This document shows, piece by piece, positions 9,143 through 18,058 of a stretch of DNA of 64,000 nucleotides (the stretch's first letter is position 1; the number at the start of each line of letters is the position of its first letter). Both the position numbers and the translations under genes were made by a program. The notes under the pieces are model-generated. The model ran no database searches, was not told the DNA's origin, and saw only the letters and a list, made by a program, of their open reading frames with translations. Source of the DNA: Phytohabitans suffuscus (GTDB lineage Bacteria; Actinomycetota; Actinomycetes; Mycobacteriales; Micromonosporaceae); NCBI RefSeq assembly GCF_011764565.1, contig NZ_AP022871.1:7564320-7628319 (forward strand), in the 5' to 3' direction.

Positions 9143-9855
9143 CTATCGCCGTTCTGACAACCACGCGTGCGCCTCGGGCACGCGTTCCTGCGCCAACGTC
9201 CCGTGCCCGTCGCCGTCGAACCACCGCGCCTCGACGCCGGGAATGCGCGCGGCCAGCCATTCACCGTGACCGGACGGCACGAAGATGTCCCGCCTGCCGT
9301 ACATGAGCAGGACCGGGACGGCGATGCCGGCGAGGTCGAACCGCCACGGCCTGACCTGCGTGCCGCTGTCGTCCCACCATCCGTGGACGCCCGGTGCCAG
9401 GCCGGCGCTCCGGCAGGAGGACATGAGCTGGTGGTAGCCGCCGAGCCCGTCCGGCGCGCCGTCCCGCGTGAGCGCCGACGCGAAGAGGAACTCGTCCCGT
9501 TCCTGGTTCATCCTCTTCCGGGCCGCGACCGCGTCGGTGAGGTACAGGCGGGTGTCTTCGACGTAGCCCCACGTCACCAGGCGGTCGATTCCCAGTTCGG
9601 CGCAGATCGCGCGGACGTCGGCGGCGGTGTCGGCGGCGGCGCGGCCCGGGTGGGGCGAGGAGCCCCGTAGCCGGGCCTGTCGTAGCTGATCAGCCGCAAC
9701 CCGCGCCCGGCGGCGTCCCGCACCCAGGGGCGGTAGAAGGCCGCTTGTCTGGAGCTCGGCGTGCCGTGGTGGACCAGGACCGGCCAGCCGGCGGGATCAC
9801 CCTGCTCCTCGACGGCCAGCAGCCGGCCGTCCGTGGTTCGTACGGTGCAGCGCAT
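9143..9855 (-). pseudogene. Alpha/beta hydrolase, frameshifted and lacking its nucleophile region
   Basis: Starts at ATG 9855 (MRCTVRTTDGRLLAVEEQGD) and runs through the oxyanion-hole region VLVHHGTPSSR and LISYDRPGYG. A single missing base near 9655 shifts the frame; the second half resumes as AICAELGIDRLVTWGY. Here the conserved nucleophile elbow (GxSxGG) should follow, but the sequence jumps to VEDTRLYLTDAVAARKRM. Roughly 50 residues of the family core, with the catalytic Ser, are missing. The C-terminal part retains VLLMYGRRDIFVPSGHGEWL and the GDGHGTL His motif. Even with the frameshift repaired the protein would lack its nucleophile, so I call it a pseudogene. Confidence 0.75.
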
Positions 9856-10088
9856 CCCGCCTCCTCCCGGTGCGCCGGCGCGGCCGTGCCGGGCACTCGC
9901 CGGCGCACTGAGGCACCATGCCCGCGCCGCGCCGTCCCGGCCAACTTCGCCGTTGCTCGATCTCCGGCCGGGGTGAGCAAGCCCGGAGGCGCGGCTGGCC
10001 TCGCACCGCTGACACGGTAGGCGAGGACGCCTTACCCGCAACCCGCCTTACCCGCAACCCCGCCTTGCCGCACGGATGGAGGGCTCAC

Positions 10089-11461
10089 ATGACGGCAGCA
10101 CCCGCGTCGAGCGACGTTTCCGGAGACGGGTCGAAGATCAAGATCAATGTGTGGTTGACGGACCCGGCCAGCTGGGCGACCAACGAGGCGGACGTCGCGG
10201 TCTCCGCCGCCGCGGAGTTCAACGAGGCGCATCCGGAGTACCAGATCGAGATCGACAATCACGACTTCCGTACGATGCCCGCCGAGGTGGCCCGCGCGGC
10301 GGAGCAGGGTGAGCAGCCCGATATCGCGGAATACCACTACACCGTCACCCGAGCCGCCATGGACTCGCTCGGACGCGACCGGAAGCCGCTGTACACGCCG
10401 GTCGAGCGAGCCGTCGCGGGGCGGACCGAGATCCTCGGTGAGCCGGTCGTGCTCGGCGACATGGTGCCCGCGGCGCGCGACTACTTCCGGTACGCGGGCG
10501 AGCTGGTGGCCATGCCCCGGACGGCCTCCGGGCTGGTGCTGTACTCCAACATGGACCTGCTCGCCAAGGCGGGCGTGGCCGAACCGCCGCGCACCTGGCG
10601 TGAGGTGAGCGCCGCCTGCCAGGCGCTCGCGAAGCTCCCCGGCGGCCCCCCGCACGGCATCACCTGGCCGAACTTCTACTGGATCTTCCTGCAGTCGGTC
10701 GCGCAGCAGGGCGGGCTGATCGCGGATCGCGACAACGGCCGCTCCGGCCGGGCCGAGAAGGTGGATCTCGCCTCGACCGAGATGATGGCCTATGTCACCT
10801 GGTGGCAGCGGCTCCACCAGGACGGCCACTACCTGTACACGGGGAAGCTGCTGGACTTCGAGAGCTGCTACGCCGCGTTCGAGGAGCAGCGGCTGGCGAT
10901 GTTCCTCAGCTCCTCTGTGGACGCTTCGCACCTGCTCAAGCGGGGCGAGCGGCACGGGTTCACGGTCAAGGTGAGCCCCATGCCGTACAACGACGAGGTC
11001 CGGTTCGCCGGCAACATGATGGGCGGTTTCTCGCTCTGGCTCGCCGCGGGCCTGAGCCAGGCCAAGCAGGACGGTGCGCTGGCGTTCATGCAGTACCTGA
11101 ACCGGCCGCGCGCCGCGGCGGAGTGGGCCAGACGCCACTACCGCGTTCCGATCAGCAGGGGGCGGTCGACCTCCTGGACCGGGAGGGCTGGTACCGCGAC
11201 AACCCGGACCTTCGCGTGGCCGGCGCCCAGCTCGAGGCGGCGGACGGCTCACCGGCGGCGCTCGGGCCGCTCCTCGGCGGGCAGGCCGGCATCATGGGCG
11301 AGATCACCGCCGCGATGCACGACGTCCTGGCCGACGGGGCCGAGCCGGGAGCCAGGTTCGCCCAGGCGAGCGAACGGGCGCAGCGGATCCTCGACGACTA
11401 CAACGCGTACTGCGACGGGCCTCCCCGCCGCACGCCCCGCGACCTTGCCGTCAGCCTGTAG
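10089..11461 (+). CDS. Extracellular solute-binding-like protein without signal peptide (one frameshift)
   Basis: Resembles family 1 (sugar/maltose) ABC solute-binding proteins: INVWLTDPASW at the N-terminus, QPDIAEYHY, ASGLVLYSNMDLLAKAG, WREVSAACQAL, and the ligand-pocket half FAGNMMGGFSLWLAAGLSQAKQDGALAFMQYL. The frame breaks at a five-G run near 11157; adding one G restores about 457 residues ending DDYNAYCDGPPRRTPRDLAVSL. ATG at 10089 gives MTAAPASSDVSGDGSKIK with no hydrophobic stretch or lipobox, and no transporter permease lies nearby. So either the real start and signal have been lost or the fold is used in the cytoplasm. It is followed 3 bases later by a MaoC hydratase gene. Confidence 0.7.
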
Positions 11462-11464
11462 CCG

Positions 11465-12403
11465 ATGTCGCTCGACCACAGTCTCGTCGGCGTACCCGGG
11501 GAACCGCGCGAGCGGTCCTGGACCTCCAAGGACGCGCTCCTGTACGCCCTGGGCGTCGGCGCGGGGCTCGGCGACCCGTTGCGGGAGCTGGAGTTCACCA
11601 CCGAGAACAGCGAGGGTATCGAGCAGAAGGTGCTGCCCACCTACGGCGTGGTGATAGCGCAGATCCCGCCGGCGCGCGGCATCGGTGACTTCGACCGCGC
11701 CCTGCTCGTGCTCGCCGAGCAGTACGTCGAGCTGCACCGGCCACTGCCGGTCCACGGCACGGTGCTCACCTCGACGACCGTCACCGGCATGTACGACAAG
11801 GGCTCGGGCGCGCTGGTCGAGTTCGAGAGCGTCGCGGTCGACCCCGCCGGTGGTGGGCCCCTCATCACGACCCGGTCGGGCATGTTCATCCGCGGCGAGG
11901 GCGGGTTCGGCGGCGAACGCGGCACCGCCCCGCCGTGGTCGCCGCCGGACCGGGACCCCGACCACCGGGTCGTGGAGCGGACCAGGCCGGAGCAGGCGCT
12001 GCTCTACCGGCTTTCCGGCGACCGGAACCCGCTGCACGCCGACCCCAGGTTCGCCGCGCGAGGCGGCTACCGCCGGCCGATCCTGCACGGTCCGTGCACC
12101 TTCGGCTTCGCCGGGCGGGTGCTGCTGCACCAGCTGTGCGGCTCCGACCCGGCACGGTTCGTCTCGATGTCGGGCAGGTTTACCGGGCCCGTCACCCCGG
12201 GGGACTCGCTGGTCGTCTCGATCTGGCGCGGTGCCGGCGGCACCGCCTCGTTTCAGACGGCCCGGGAGGACGGGACCGTGGTCGTCGACCGCGGCCGCGT
12301 GAGGTACCGCCCGGCGCCGGGACTACTTGCGGACGCGGAACCGCAGGACGTTGACGGAGTCCACCCGAGTGCTGCTGATCGGCTCCAGGTCGATCCGGGG
12401 TAG
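11465..12403 (+). CDS. MaoC-like (R)-specific enoyl-CoA hydratase
   Basis: A 312-residue double hot-dog protein of the MaoC/hydratase 2 family, acting on acyl-CoA or acyl-carrier thioesters. The catalytic hydratase 2 motif is clear in the C-terminal half, YRLSGDRNPLHADPRFA with its Asp/His pair, followed by GGYRRPILHGPCTFGFAGRVL. The N-terminal half has the degenerate hot-dog. Starts 3 bases after the solute-binding-like gene, so they are probably co-transcribed. The last 80 bases overlap the convergent DHFR-like gene; that tail may not be real, and the true stop could be earlier if another base is missing. Confidence 0.85.
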   Translation: MSLDHSLVGVPGEPRERSWTSKDALLYALGVGAGLGDPLRELEFTTENSEGIEQKVLPTYGVVIAQIPPARGIGDFDRALLVLAEQYVELHRPLPVHGTVLTSTTVTGMYDKGSGALVEFESVAVDPAGGGPLITTRSGMFIRGEGGFGGERGTAPPWSPPDRDPDHRVVERTRPEQALLYRLSGDRNPLHADPRFAARGGYRRPILHGPCTFGFAGRVLLHQLCGSDPARFVSMSGRFTGPVTPGDSLVVSIWRGAGGTASFQTAREDGTVVVDRGRVRYRPAPGLLADAEPQDVDGVHPSAADRLQVDPG

Positions 12404-12889
12404 GCCCGGGGCCGAGAAGCGGGTGCCGTCGCCGAGCAGCAACGGCAGTACGTACACCATGACCTCGTCGACGAGACCCAGCCGCAGGCACTGGCTGGCC
12501 ACGTCGGCGCCGAGGATCTCCAGGTTCTTGCCGCCGGCGGCGGCCAGTGCCGTGGCGACCGCCTCACGGAGGTCACCGCTGAGGAACGTGACATTCGGCT
12601 CCGGCAGGTCCGGAGGCTCGTGGGTCAGGACGAAAACGGGTCCGGAGAACGGGTACCCCTCGTCGGCCGCCGCCGACCCGCGCGACTTGTTGGCCTCCAT
12701 CCTGCTGCCGACCTCGTGGGAGCGCCGGCCGATGAGCATGGCGCCGGTGGTCGCGGCGATCTCCGCCAGCCACGGCGCGTCCGACGCGACGTGATCGAAG
12801 ATCCAGTCCATATCGTCATCGGGGCCAGTGATGAAGCCGTCGAGCGACATCGACCTGTACACAACGACCTTGCCGGTTTCGGTGCTCAT
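12323..12889 (-). CDS. Dihydrofolate reductase family protein (RibD C-terminal domain)
   Basis: A 188-residue protein of the RibD C-terminal/DHFR-like superfamily, NADPH-dependent reductases of unassigned substrate that are common in actinomycetes. Opening strand VVVYRSMSLDGFITGPDDDMDW, then AMLIGRRSHEVGSRM, PVFVLTHEPPD and ILGADVASQCLRLGLVDEV are standard for the family. ATG at 12889. It is a single gene, converging on MaoC with a short overlap, and gives no pathway hint. Confidence 0.88.
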   Translation of the reverse strand: MSTETGKVVVYRSMSLDGFITGPDDDMDWIFDHVASDAPWLAEIAATTGAMLIGRRSHEVGSRMEANKSRGSAAADEGYPFSGPVFVLTHEPPDLPEPNVTFLSGDLREAVATALAAAGGKNLEILGADVASQCLRLGLVDEVMVYVLPLLLGDGTRFSAPGLPRIDLEPISSTRVDSVNVLRFRVRK

Positions 12890-12980
12890 GCCGCTCGCTC
12901 TCCGGAGAACGTCGGGGTGTGGCGGTCACCTGATCTTTTCTGGGCCGCGCGGGACCGATGTTACCGGATGGACGGCGCGG

Positions 12981-13946
12981 TCAGTCCGCGCCGAAATGGG
13001 CCCGGATCCGCTGCCGCCACAGCTCGTAAGCCGGCTCGGATCCCGGGGAACGCACCGCTGTGGCGTCGGCGAGCGCGACCGCCTTGTCGACGGAAAGGCC
13101 GGCCAGGGCCTGGCAGGCGGTGGTGGTGAAGTCCGGCACCAGGCCGGCGTAGGAACGCGCCTTCACCGCGAACACCACGCCCAGCGCCAGCTGCGCCCGG
13201 TCGTCGCCGGCGGCGCGCCGCAGCGCGTCCAGGCCGTCGGTGTCGCTTCCTCCGGCGAAGGTCGCGGCCAGCCCCACGCCGCTCCACAGGTCGGGCCGCC
13301 GGTGGCTGGCGAAGCGCCGCACCGCGGCGGCGACGTCGGGCGCGCGGCCACCGCAGATGAACCACAGGGCGCGTCCGATGCCCTGGTCGACGGCGCGCAG
13401 GAAATAGTCCGGCGACCCTTCCCAGGCAAAAGGCTTCGGCACCTTCTGCGCATCGACCCAACGACGTGTCTCGAAATAGGCGCGATCGAATCCGTATCCG
13501 TCGACAGCCAGCCAGCTCATCGTCGGGTAATACGGGTCTCCGGAGAGGTCGGGAATGGCCTTCGCCCAGAGCTTTCTGGGCAGTCTTGCCATCGCGAAAC
13601 CCATGCCGATATACGCGAGGAAGATATGCGGCCGTCCCGGTCCGAGCAGCAGGTCGCGGGTCCGGTGGCCGCGCCCCATCGCGTCGAGGACGGTGAAGGC
13701 CATCGTCACCCCCTCGTACGCGAACCCGCGCATCTCCGCGTCCACCAGCTCCAGGCGGCGCTCGACCTCCCACTGGTCGCGGGCGTCGATTCCCCACTCG
13801 AATCCGCAGATGACCGCCTGGGGCACGGCCTCCAGCCGCTGCGCGCCAGGGGAGGCCGCGCCCGGGAAGCCACGCTTGGCGAAGGTCACATCGGTGAGCT
13901 GAGGGGTCAGTGCGAGCCTGCGCACCGAGCCGAGGACAGTTGGCAT
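12981..13946 (-). CDS. DUF1702 family protein
   Basis: About 321 residues from ATG 13946, which has GGAAGG at good spacing; an upstream ATG (13970) lacks one. Matches the DUF1702 style: start MPTVLGSVRRLALTPQLTDVTF, KRGF, AVICGFEWGI, ERRLELVDAEMRGFAYEGV, RPHIFLAYIGMGFAMARLPR, then DGYGFDRAYFETRRWV and a C-terminal FTTTACQALAGL. The biochemical role is unknown to me. From memory the family occurs in enediyne-type and other polyketide gene clusters, which fits the enediyne-type thioesterase 3 kb away. Its divergent neighbour is a SARP activator gene that starts 0.26 kb away. Confidence 0.75.
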   Translation of the reverse strand: MPTVLGSVRRLALTPQLTDVTFAKRGFPGAASPGAQRLEAVPQAVICGFEWGIDARDQWEVERRLELVDAEMRGFAYEGVTMAFTVLDAMGRGHRTRDLLLGPGRPHIFLAYIGMGFAMARLPRKLWAKAIPDLSGDPYYPTMSWLAVDGYGFDRAYFETRRWVDAQKVPKPFAWEGSPDYFLRAVDQGIGRALWFICGGRAPDVAAAVRRFASHRRPDLWSGVGLAATFAGGSDTDGLDALRRAAGDDRAQLALGVVFAVKARSYAGLVPDFTTTACQALAGLSVDKAVALADATAVRSPGSEPAYELWRQRIRAHFGAD

Positions 13947-14209
13947 GTATCCACCTTCCGCGGGTTTCACCGACGGGCCACCTGCCCCATCATGGCGCGG
14001 GAAATGCGGGCCCGCTTCCTCCGGCTTGCTGTCCCTCGGGCGACTCGTCGCAGGCCCGGAGCCATTGATGAGGAGTACGCCGCGATGTTCTCATGTTTGT
14101 GGGGTGAGTTTTTCACCCTCCGGGTCGTGACCCGGTCCCTGGAAGCTCGGGTTCTGCTCGCGGCAAGCTCGGGTAACGGCAATCCTGTGCCAGCCCTTGG
14201 AGCTGCGAC

Positions 14210-15014
14210 ATGAACGAAGAACGTGGAAAAGTCATCTTCCAATTGCTGGGCCCGCTGTCCGCGCACCTGAATCACCAACCGGTGGTGCCGAGCGCGCCCA
14301 AGCAACGCCAGATCCTCGCGCTGCTGGCGCTCAACGCCGGCCGGGTGGTCATGACCCAGACGCTCGTCGAGGAGGTCTGGGGGGACAAGCCGCCGCGCAG
14401 CTTCGCCACCACCGTGCAGACCTACATCCTCCAGCTGAGGGCCAAGCTGGCGACGGCGGCCGGGGACGAGAAGTGGCCTAGACAGCTGCTCGGCACCAGG
14501 CACGCCGGCTACCAGATCGACGCGCAGCTGTGCCAGACAGACGTGGTGGAGTTCGACCGCCTCGTGCGCGCGGGCCGCAGGGCGGCGGAGATGGGCGACC
14601 CGGCGGCCACCTCCGAGCTGCTGGGCGGCGCGCTGGCGCTGTGGCGCGGGCCGGCCCTGGTGGACGTGCCGGCCGGGCGGATCCTGGCGGCGGAGGTGGC
14701 ATCGCTGGAGGAGACCAGGCTCGGCGTGCTGGAACGCCGGATCGAAGCCGACCTCGCGCTGCGCCGGCACGCCGACCTGCTGGGGAGCTGACGATGCTGG
14801 TGGCCAGGAACCCGATGAACGAGAACTTCTCCGCCCTGCTGATGACCGCCCTCTACCGCTCCGGCCACGCCGGGCGCGCGCTGGAGGCGTTCCGGCGGAT
14901 CCGGGCGGTGCTCCGCGACGAGCTGGGGGTGGAGCCCGGCCCGCGGCTGCAGCGGCTGCACCACGCGATCCTGGCCGGGACCCGGACTCCGAGCCGGCCT
15001 GGCTCGCGTCGTAG
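14210..15014 (+). CDS. SARP family transcriptional activator (two frameshifts)
   Basis: AfsR/DnrI/RedD-type regulator with an OmpR-like winged helix (residues about 10-100: FQLLGPLSAHLN, APKQRQILALLALNAGRVV, LVEEVWGDKPPRSFATTVQTYILQLR) and a bacterial transcriptional activation domain (DVVEFDRLV, LWRGPALVDVP, then ELTMLVARNPMNENFSALLMTALYRSG and ALEAFRRIRAVLRDELGVEPGPRLQRLH). Single G losses near 14784 and 14980 break the frame; adding them gives about 268 residues and a natural stop at 15014, the usual small-SARP size. SARPs switch on secondary metabolism, here most likely the DUF1702 and thioesterase-P450 genes on either side. Confidence 0.85.
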
Positions 15015-15053
15015 TCCGGCCTCAGCCGCCCGGGAGGGAGGGTGCCCCGGCGC

Positions 15054-16440
15054 TCACGCCGGCCGCACCCGCACCGGCAGGCCGTCCCGGATCCGCAGCG
15101 ACAGCATGGCCTCGGGGACCGGATCGGCCGCACCGGCGAACTCGAACCGGAAGCGGCGGGCGACCATGGCCGCGATGAGGGTCGCTTCGAGCATGCCGAG
15201 GTGGCTTCCGACGCAGACCCGCGGGCCCGCCCCGAAGGGTATGTAGGCGTACTTGTGCGCGACGGGCGGGGCGTCGGCCGCGAACCGCTCCGGCCGGAAC
15301 TCGTCCGGATCGGCCCAGAAGCCGGGGTGCCGGTGCAGGGTGTAGGCACTGATCATGACGTCCGCGCCGGCCGGTACCCGGTACCCGCCGATCTCGTCCG
15401 CGGCCAGGGCCCGCCTCGGCAGCGCCCAGACCGGGGATAGAGCCGCATCGTCTCCTGGATGACCATCGCGGTGTAGGGCAGGCTGGTCAGGTCGGCGTAC
15501 TCCGGTGTGCGGTCGCCGAGCGCCGCGACCGCCTCGTCGTGCATCCGCTCGGCGGCTTCCGGGTGGCGGCTGAGCAGATACCAGGCCCACGACAGCGTGC
15601 TGGCCGTGGTCTCGTGCCCGGCCAGCAGGATCGTCACGATCTCGTCGCGCAGCCCCGCCAGCGGGCGGCGGCGTCCGGCTCGCCGCTACCGGCGCGCAGG
15701 AGCATCGAGATCAGATCGGACCCTTCGGTACCCGCGTCGTGTTCGCGGTCGCCGACGAGCGTCCGTACCGCGTCCTCGATCTTCCGCCGGGCGGCGCGGA
15801 ACCGGCGGTGGCGCGGCAGCGGCAACCACAGCGGCAGCGCGCCCAGCGTGACCATCTCGAACATCGCCTGCTCCTGCGCGGCCTCGAACGCGGGCCCCAG
15901 GAAGTTCAGCGGGCTCAGGTCGGCGTCGAGCAGGGTCCTGCCGAGGACGTCCATCGTGAGCGCCGTCATCTCTTCGGCGAGGTCGACGACGTTTCCGGAC
16001 TCCGCCGCCAGGCGCTGGGTCAGGTGGGTGCCGGCGTCGACCACCACACCGGCGAATCCGGCGATGCGCTCCCGGCGGAAGGCCGGGGAGATGATCCGCC
16101 GCTGGCGGCGCCACGTCTCGCCTTCGCTGGTGAGCAGGCCGTCGCCGAGGATCCGCCGGCGGGCCTCGGCCAGGCCCAGTCCTTTGTGGTAGTTGGCGGC
16201 GTTGTCGACGAGTACGTGCTTCGCGTGGTCCGGGTGGTTGAAGAAGTAGATGGTCTTGGGGCCCATGGCGAACCGGACCACGTCGCCGTACTCGTCCGCC
16301 GCTTCGGACAGCAGCCGCAGCCGGTCACCCCACAGCTTGCGCAGCAGTCCGGGTACCGCCCACGGCGGTGGTCCCGGGTAGGGCCGCCGGCCGGTCGTGG
16401 CCGGCGGCGGCGTCTGGTCCGCGCGTTTCGCGGTCGTCAT
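15054..16440 (-). CDS. Cytochrome P450 (two frameshifts), in frame with the upstream thioesterase
   Basis: Class I bacterial P450. Frames break near 15670 and 15440; restored length from ATG 16440 is about 462 residues. Landmarks: PYPGPPPWAVPGL near the start, WRRQRRIISPAFRRERI (helix C), LLAGHETTAST (helix I), ETMRLYP (ExxR), PDEFRPERF and the heme loop FGAGPRVCVGSHL with its Cys ligand. The long substrate-recognition region and GHETT pattern recall CYP4/CYP102-like enzymes. There is no stop between the upstream thioesterase and this ATG. The ATG has GGGAGACGAC in front, so internal initiation is possible and the two parts could be one fusion or two overlapping products. No ferredoxin gene is adjacent. 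Confidence 0.82.
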
Positions 16441-16956
16441 GTCGTCTCCCGAGGTGGCCGGACCGGTGGGCGCCGGGCGCAGGTCACGCCCTGCCCCGGT
16501 GCCGGTGGTCATGGGGTAGGTCGCGGGTGCGACCGCGTAGCCCTCCACCGCCGCCCGGAGCTGCGGCGGTACCCGGGCCGGGGTGAGCGCCCCGTTGACG
16601 CCACGCATGCACACCACTCGCTGGCGGCTGCGGGCGATCAGCTCCTCCGCGCCCTCGCGCACCCGTACGTAGTCGAAGGCGAAGCTGATCTGGGACTGGG
16701 TCAGCCGCTCCAGCCGCATCCTGATCGACACCTCGTCGAAGGCGGCGATCCCGGCCAGGTGTTCGTACTCGGACTCGACCGTGACCAGCTTCAGGTCGTC
16801 ATGCAGTTCGTCGAGCACGTCCGGTGCGTGTTCGAGCAGGAACATCTCGCGGCACCGGCCCTGCCAACGCACGTAGTCGGCGTAGTAGACGCTGCCGACG
16901 AGGTTGGTCTCCTCGAAGCCGACAACGTGCCGGTACTCGTAGTACTTCTTCCTCAT
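16441..16956 (-). CDS. Enediyne-type hot-dog thioesterase (reads into the P450)
   Basis: About 172 residues before the frame continues into the P450. The sequence is strikingly like CalE7/DynE7/SgcE10 thioesterases, which release the nascent polyene in enediyne biosynthesis: YEYRHVVGFEETNLVGSVYY, ADYVRWQGRCREMFL with the Arg of the active site, DDLKLVTVESEYEHLAG with an active-site Glu, and RMRLERLTQSQISFAFDYVR. ATG at 16956 follows GGGGAGG. A linker of about 40 residues rich in Gly, Pro and Thr joins it to the P450. No enediyne polyketide synthase gene is present in the window. The gene may belong to a cluster that is dispersed, or work with a synthase elsewhere. Confidence 0.82.
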
Positions 16957-17348
16957 CGGCCGCCTCCCCAAGTCGGCATACGCACAGCTCAAGATCGCGA
17001 ACACCACAGCGCGCCTGACCCGCGTCAGTCCGAGGAAGGGTGGCGATGCCCACCTGCGTGGGCTCGAGCAGGAGGGTGCTGCCCGCGATCTTGTACTTCA
17101 CTGCGCAGGCTGCCCGCGCACAGCCATAGGACCAAGGTGCGGCAGGCGTCGCCGCGCTTCATCTCGGACCTTGCTCACAGAAACAGCAACCCGGGATTGC
17201 TTACAGTCACTGACGCCCGTAGATTGGTCTATGCGCGATTTGCGTCGGATACATTGACTGATATGGTTTGCAGGCTTAGGTGGTGGTGGATGGGCGCTGC
17301 GGTGGTGGATGGGTGCCGCGGCGGAGCCGCCCCGGGTCAGTCCCGTGG

Positions 17349-17957
17349 CTAGGGCAGCCAGCCGGAGTCGTACGCCACCTTGACCGCGTCGATGCGGTTG
17401 CGCGCGTGCAGCTTGGCCACGATCGTGGTGAGGTAGTTGCGGACGGTCCCCACCGACAGGTGCAGGGCGGAGGCGACCTCCGCCGGGTCGGCGCCTTCGG
17501 CCGTCAGCCGCAGCACCTCGTGCTCGCGTGTGGTGAGTGGATTCTGGCCGCTGTCCCACGCGGACAGGGCGAGCTGCGGGTCGATCACCCGGCGGCCCAT
17601 GGCGACGCTGCGGATGGCGGTGGAGAGCTCCTCCGGCGGGGAGTCCTTGAGCATGAAGCCGGACACTCGGGCGGTGAGCGCTCGGCTGATCATCCCGGAC
17701 CGGCCCAGGCTCGTGAGGATGAGGGTCCGGCAGCTGGGCAGCTCGGTCTTGAGCTGTGCCGCCGCGGACAGGCCGTCCATGTCCGGAAGGTCGATGTCGA
17801 TGACCGCGACGTCGGGCCGGTAGCTCAGCGCCGAGGGGACGATGTCCGCGCCGCTCTCGACGGCCGCCACCACCTTCAGGTCCGGCTCGAGTTCGATGAG
17901 AGCCACCAGCGCCCCTCGGACCATGGCGACGTCCTCGGCCAGCAGGATCCGCAGCAT
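17349..17957 (-). CDS. NarL/DesR-type response regulator
   Basis: Receiver domain (MLRILLAEDVAMVRGALVAL with the acidic pocket; phospho-acceptor Asp in VAVIDIDLPDMDG; LILTSLGR; FMLKDSPPEEL with the conserved Lys) followed by a LuxR HTH (PLTTREHEVLRLTAEGADPAEVASALHLSVGTVRNYLTTI). About 202 residues from ATG 17957, chosen because GGGGGGAG lies 8 bases upstream. Partner of the histidine kinase encoded 100 bases upstream on the same strand. No target is evident; the neighbouring thioesterase-P450 gene is transcribed in the same direction. Confidence 0.92.
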   Translation of the reverse strand: MLRILLAEDVAMVRGALVALIELEPDLKVVAAVESGADIVPSALSYRPDVAVIDIDLPDMDGLSAAAQLKTELPSCRTLILTSLGRSGMISRALTARVSGFMLKDSPPEELSTAIRSVAMGRRVIDPQLALSAWDSGQNPLTTREHEVLRLTAEGADPAEVASALHLSVGTVRNYLTTIVAKLHARNRIDAVKVAYDSGWLP

Positions 17958-18058
17958 GCGCAAAACTCCCCCCAACGAACTGGTCCGCCCCGGCGCCGAG
18001 CCTACGACGAGGTTCACGAAGACCGGTATCGCCGCCGTTCAACCGCGACCGCGTCCGC

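Noticed and set aside
16957..17007. Longer thioesterase start at 17007
   Set aside because: ATG 16956 has GGGGAGG at proper spacing and matches the usual family N-terminus.
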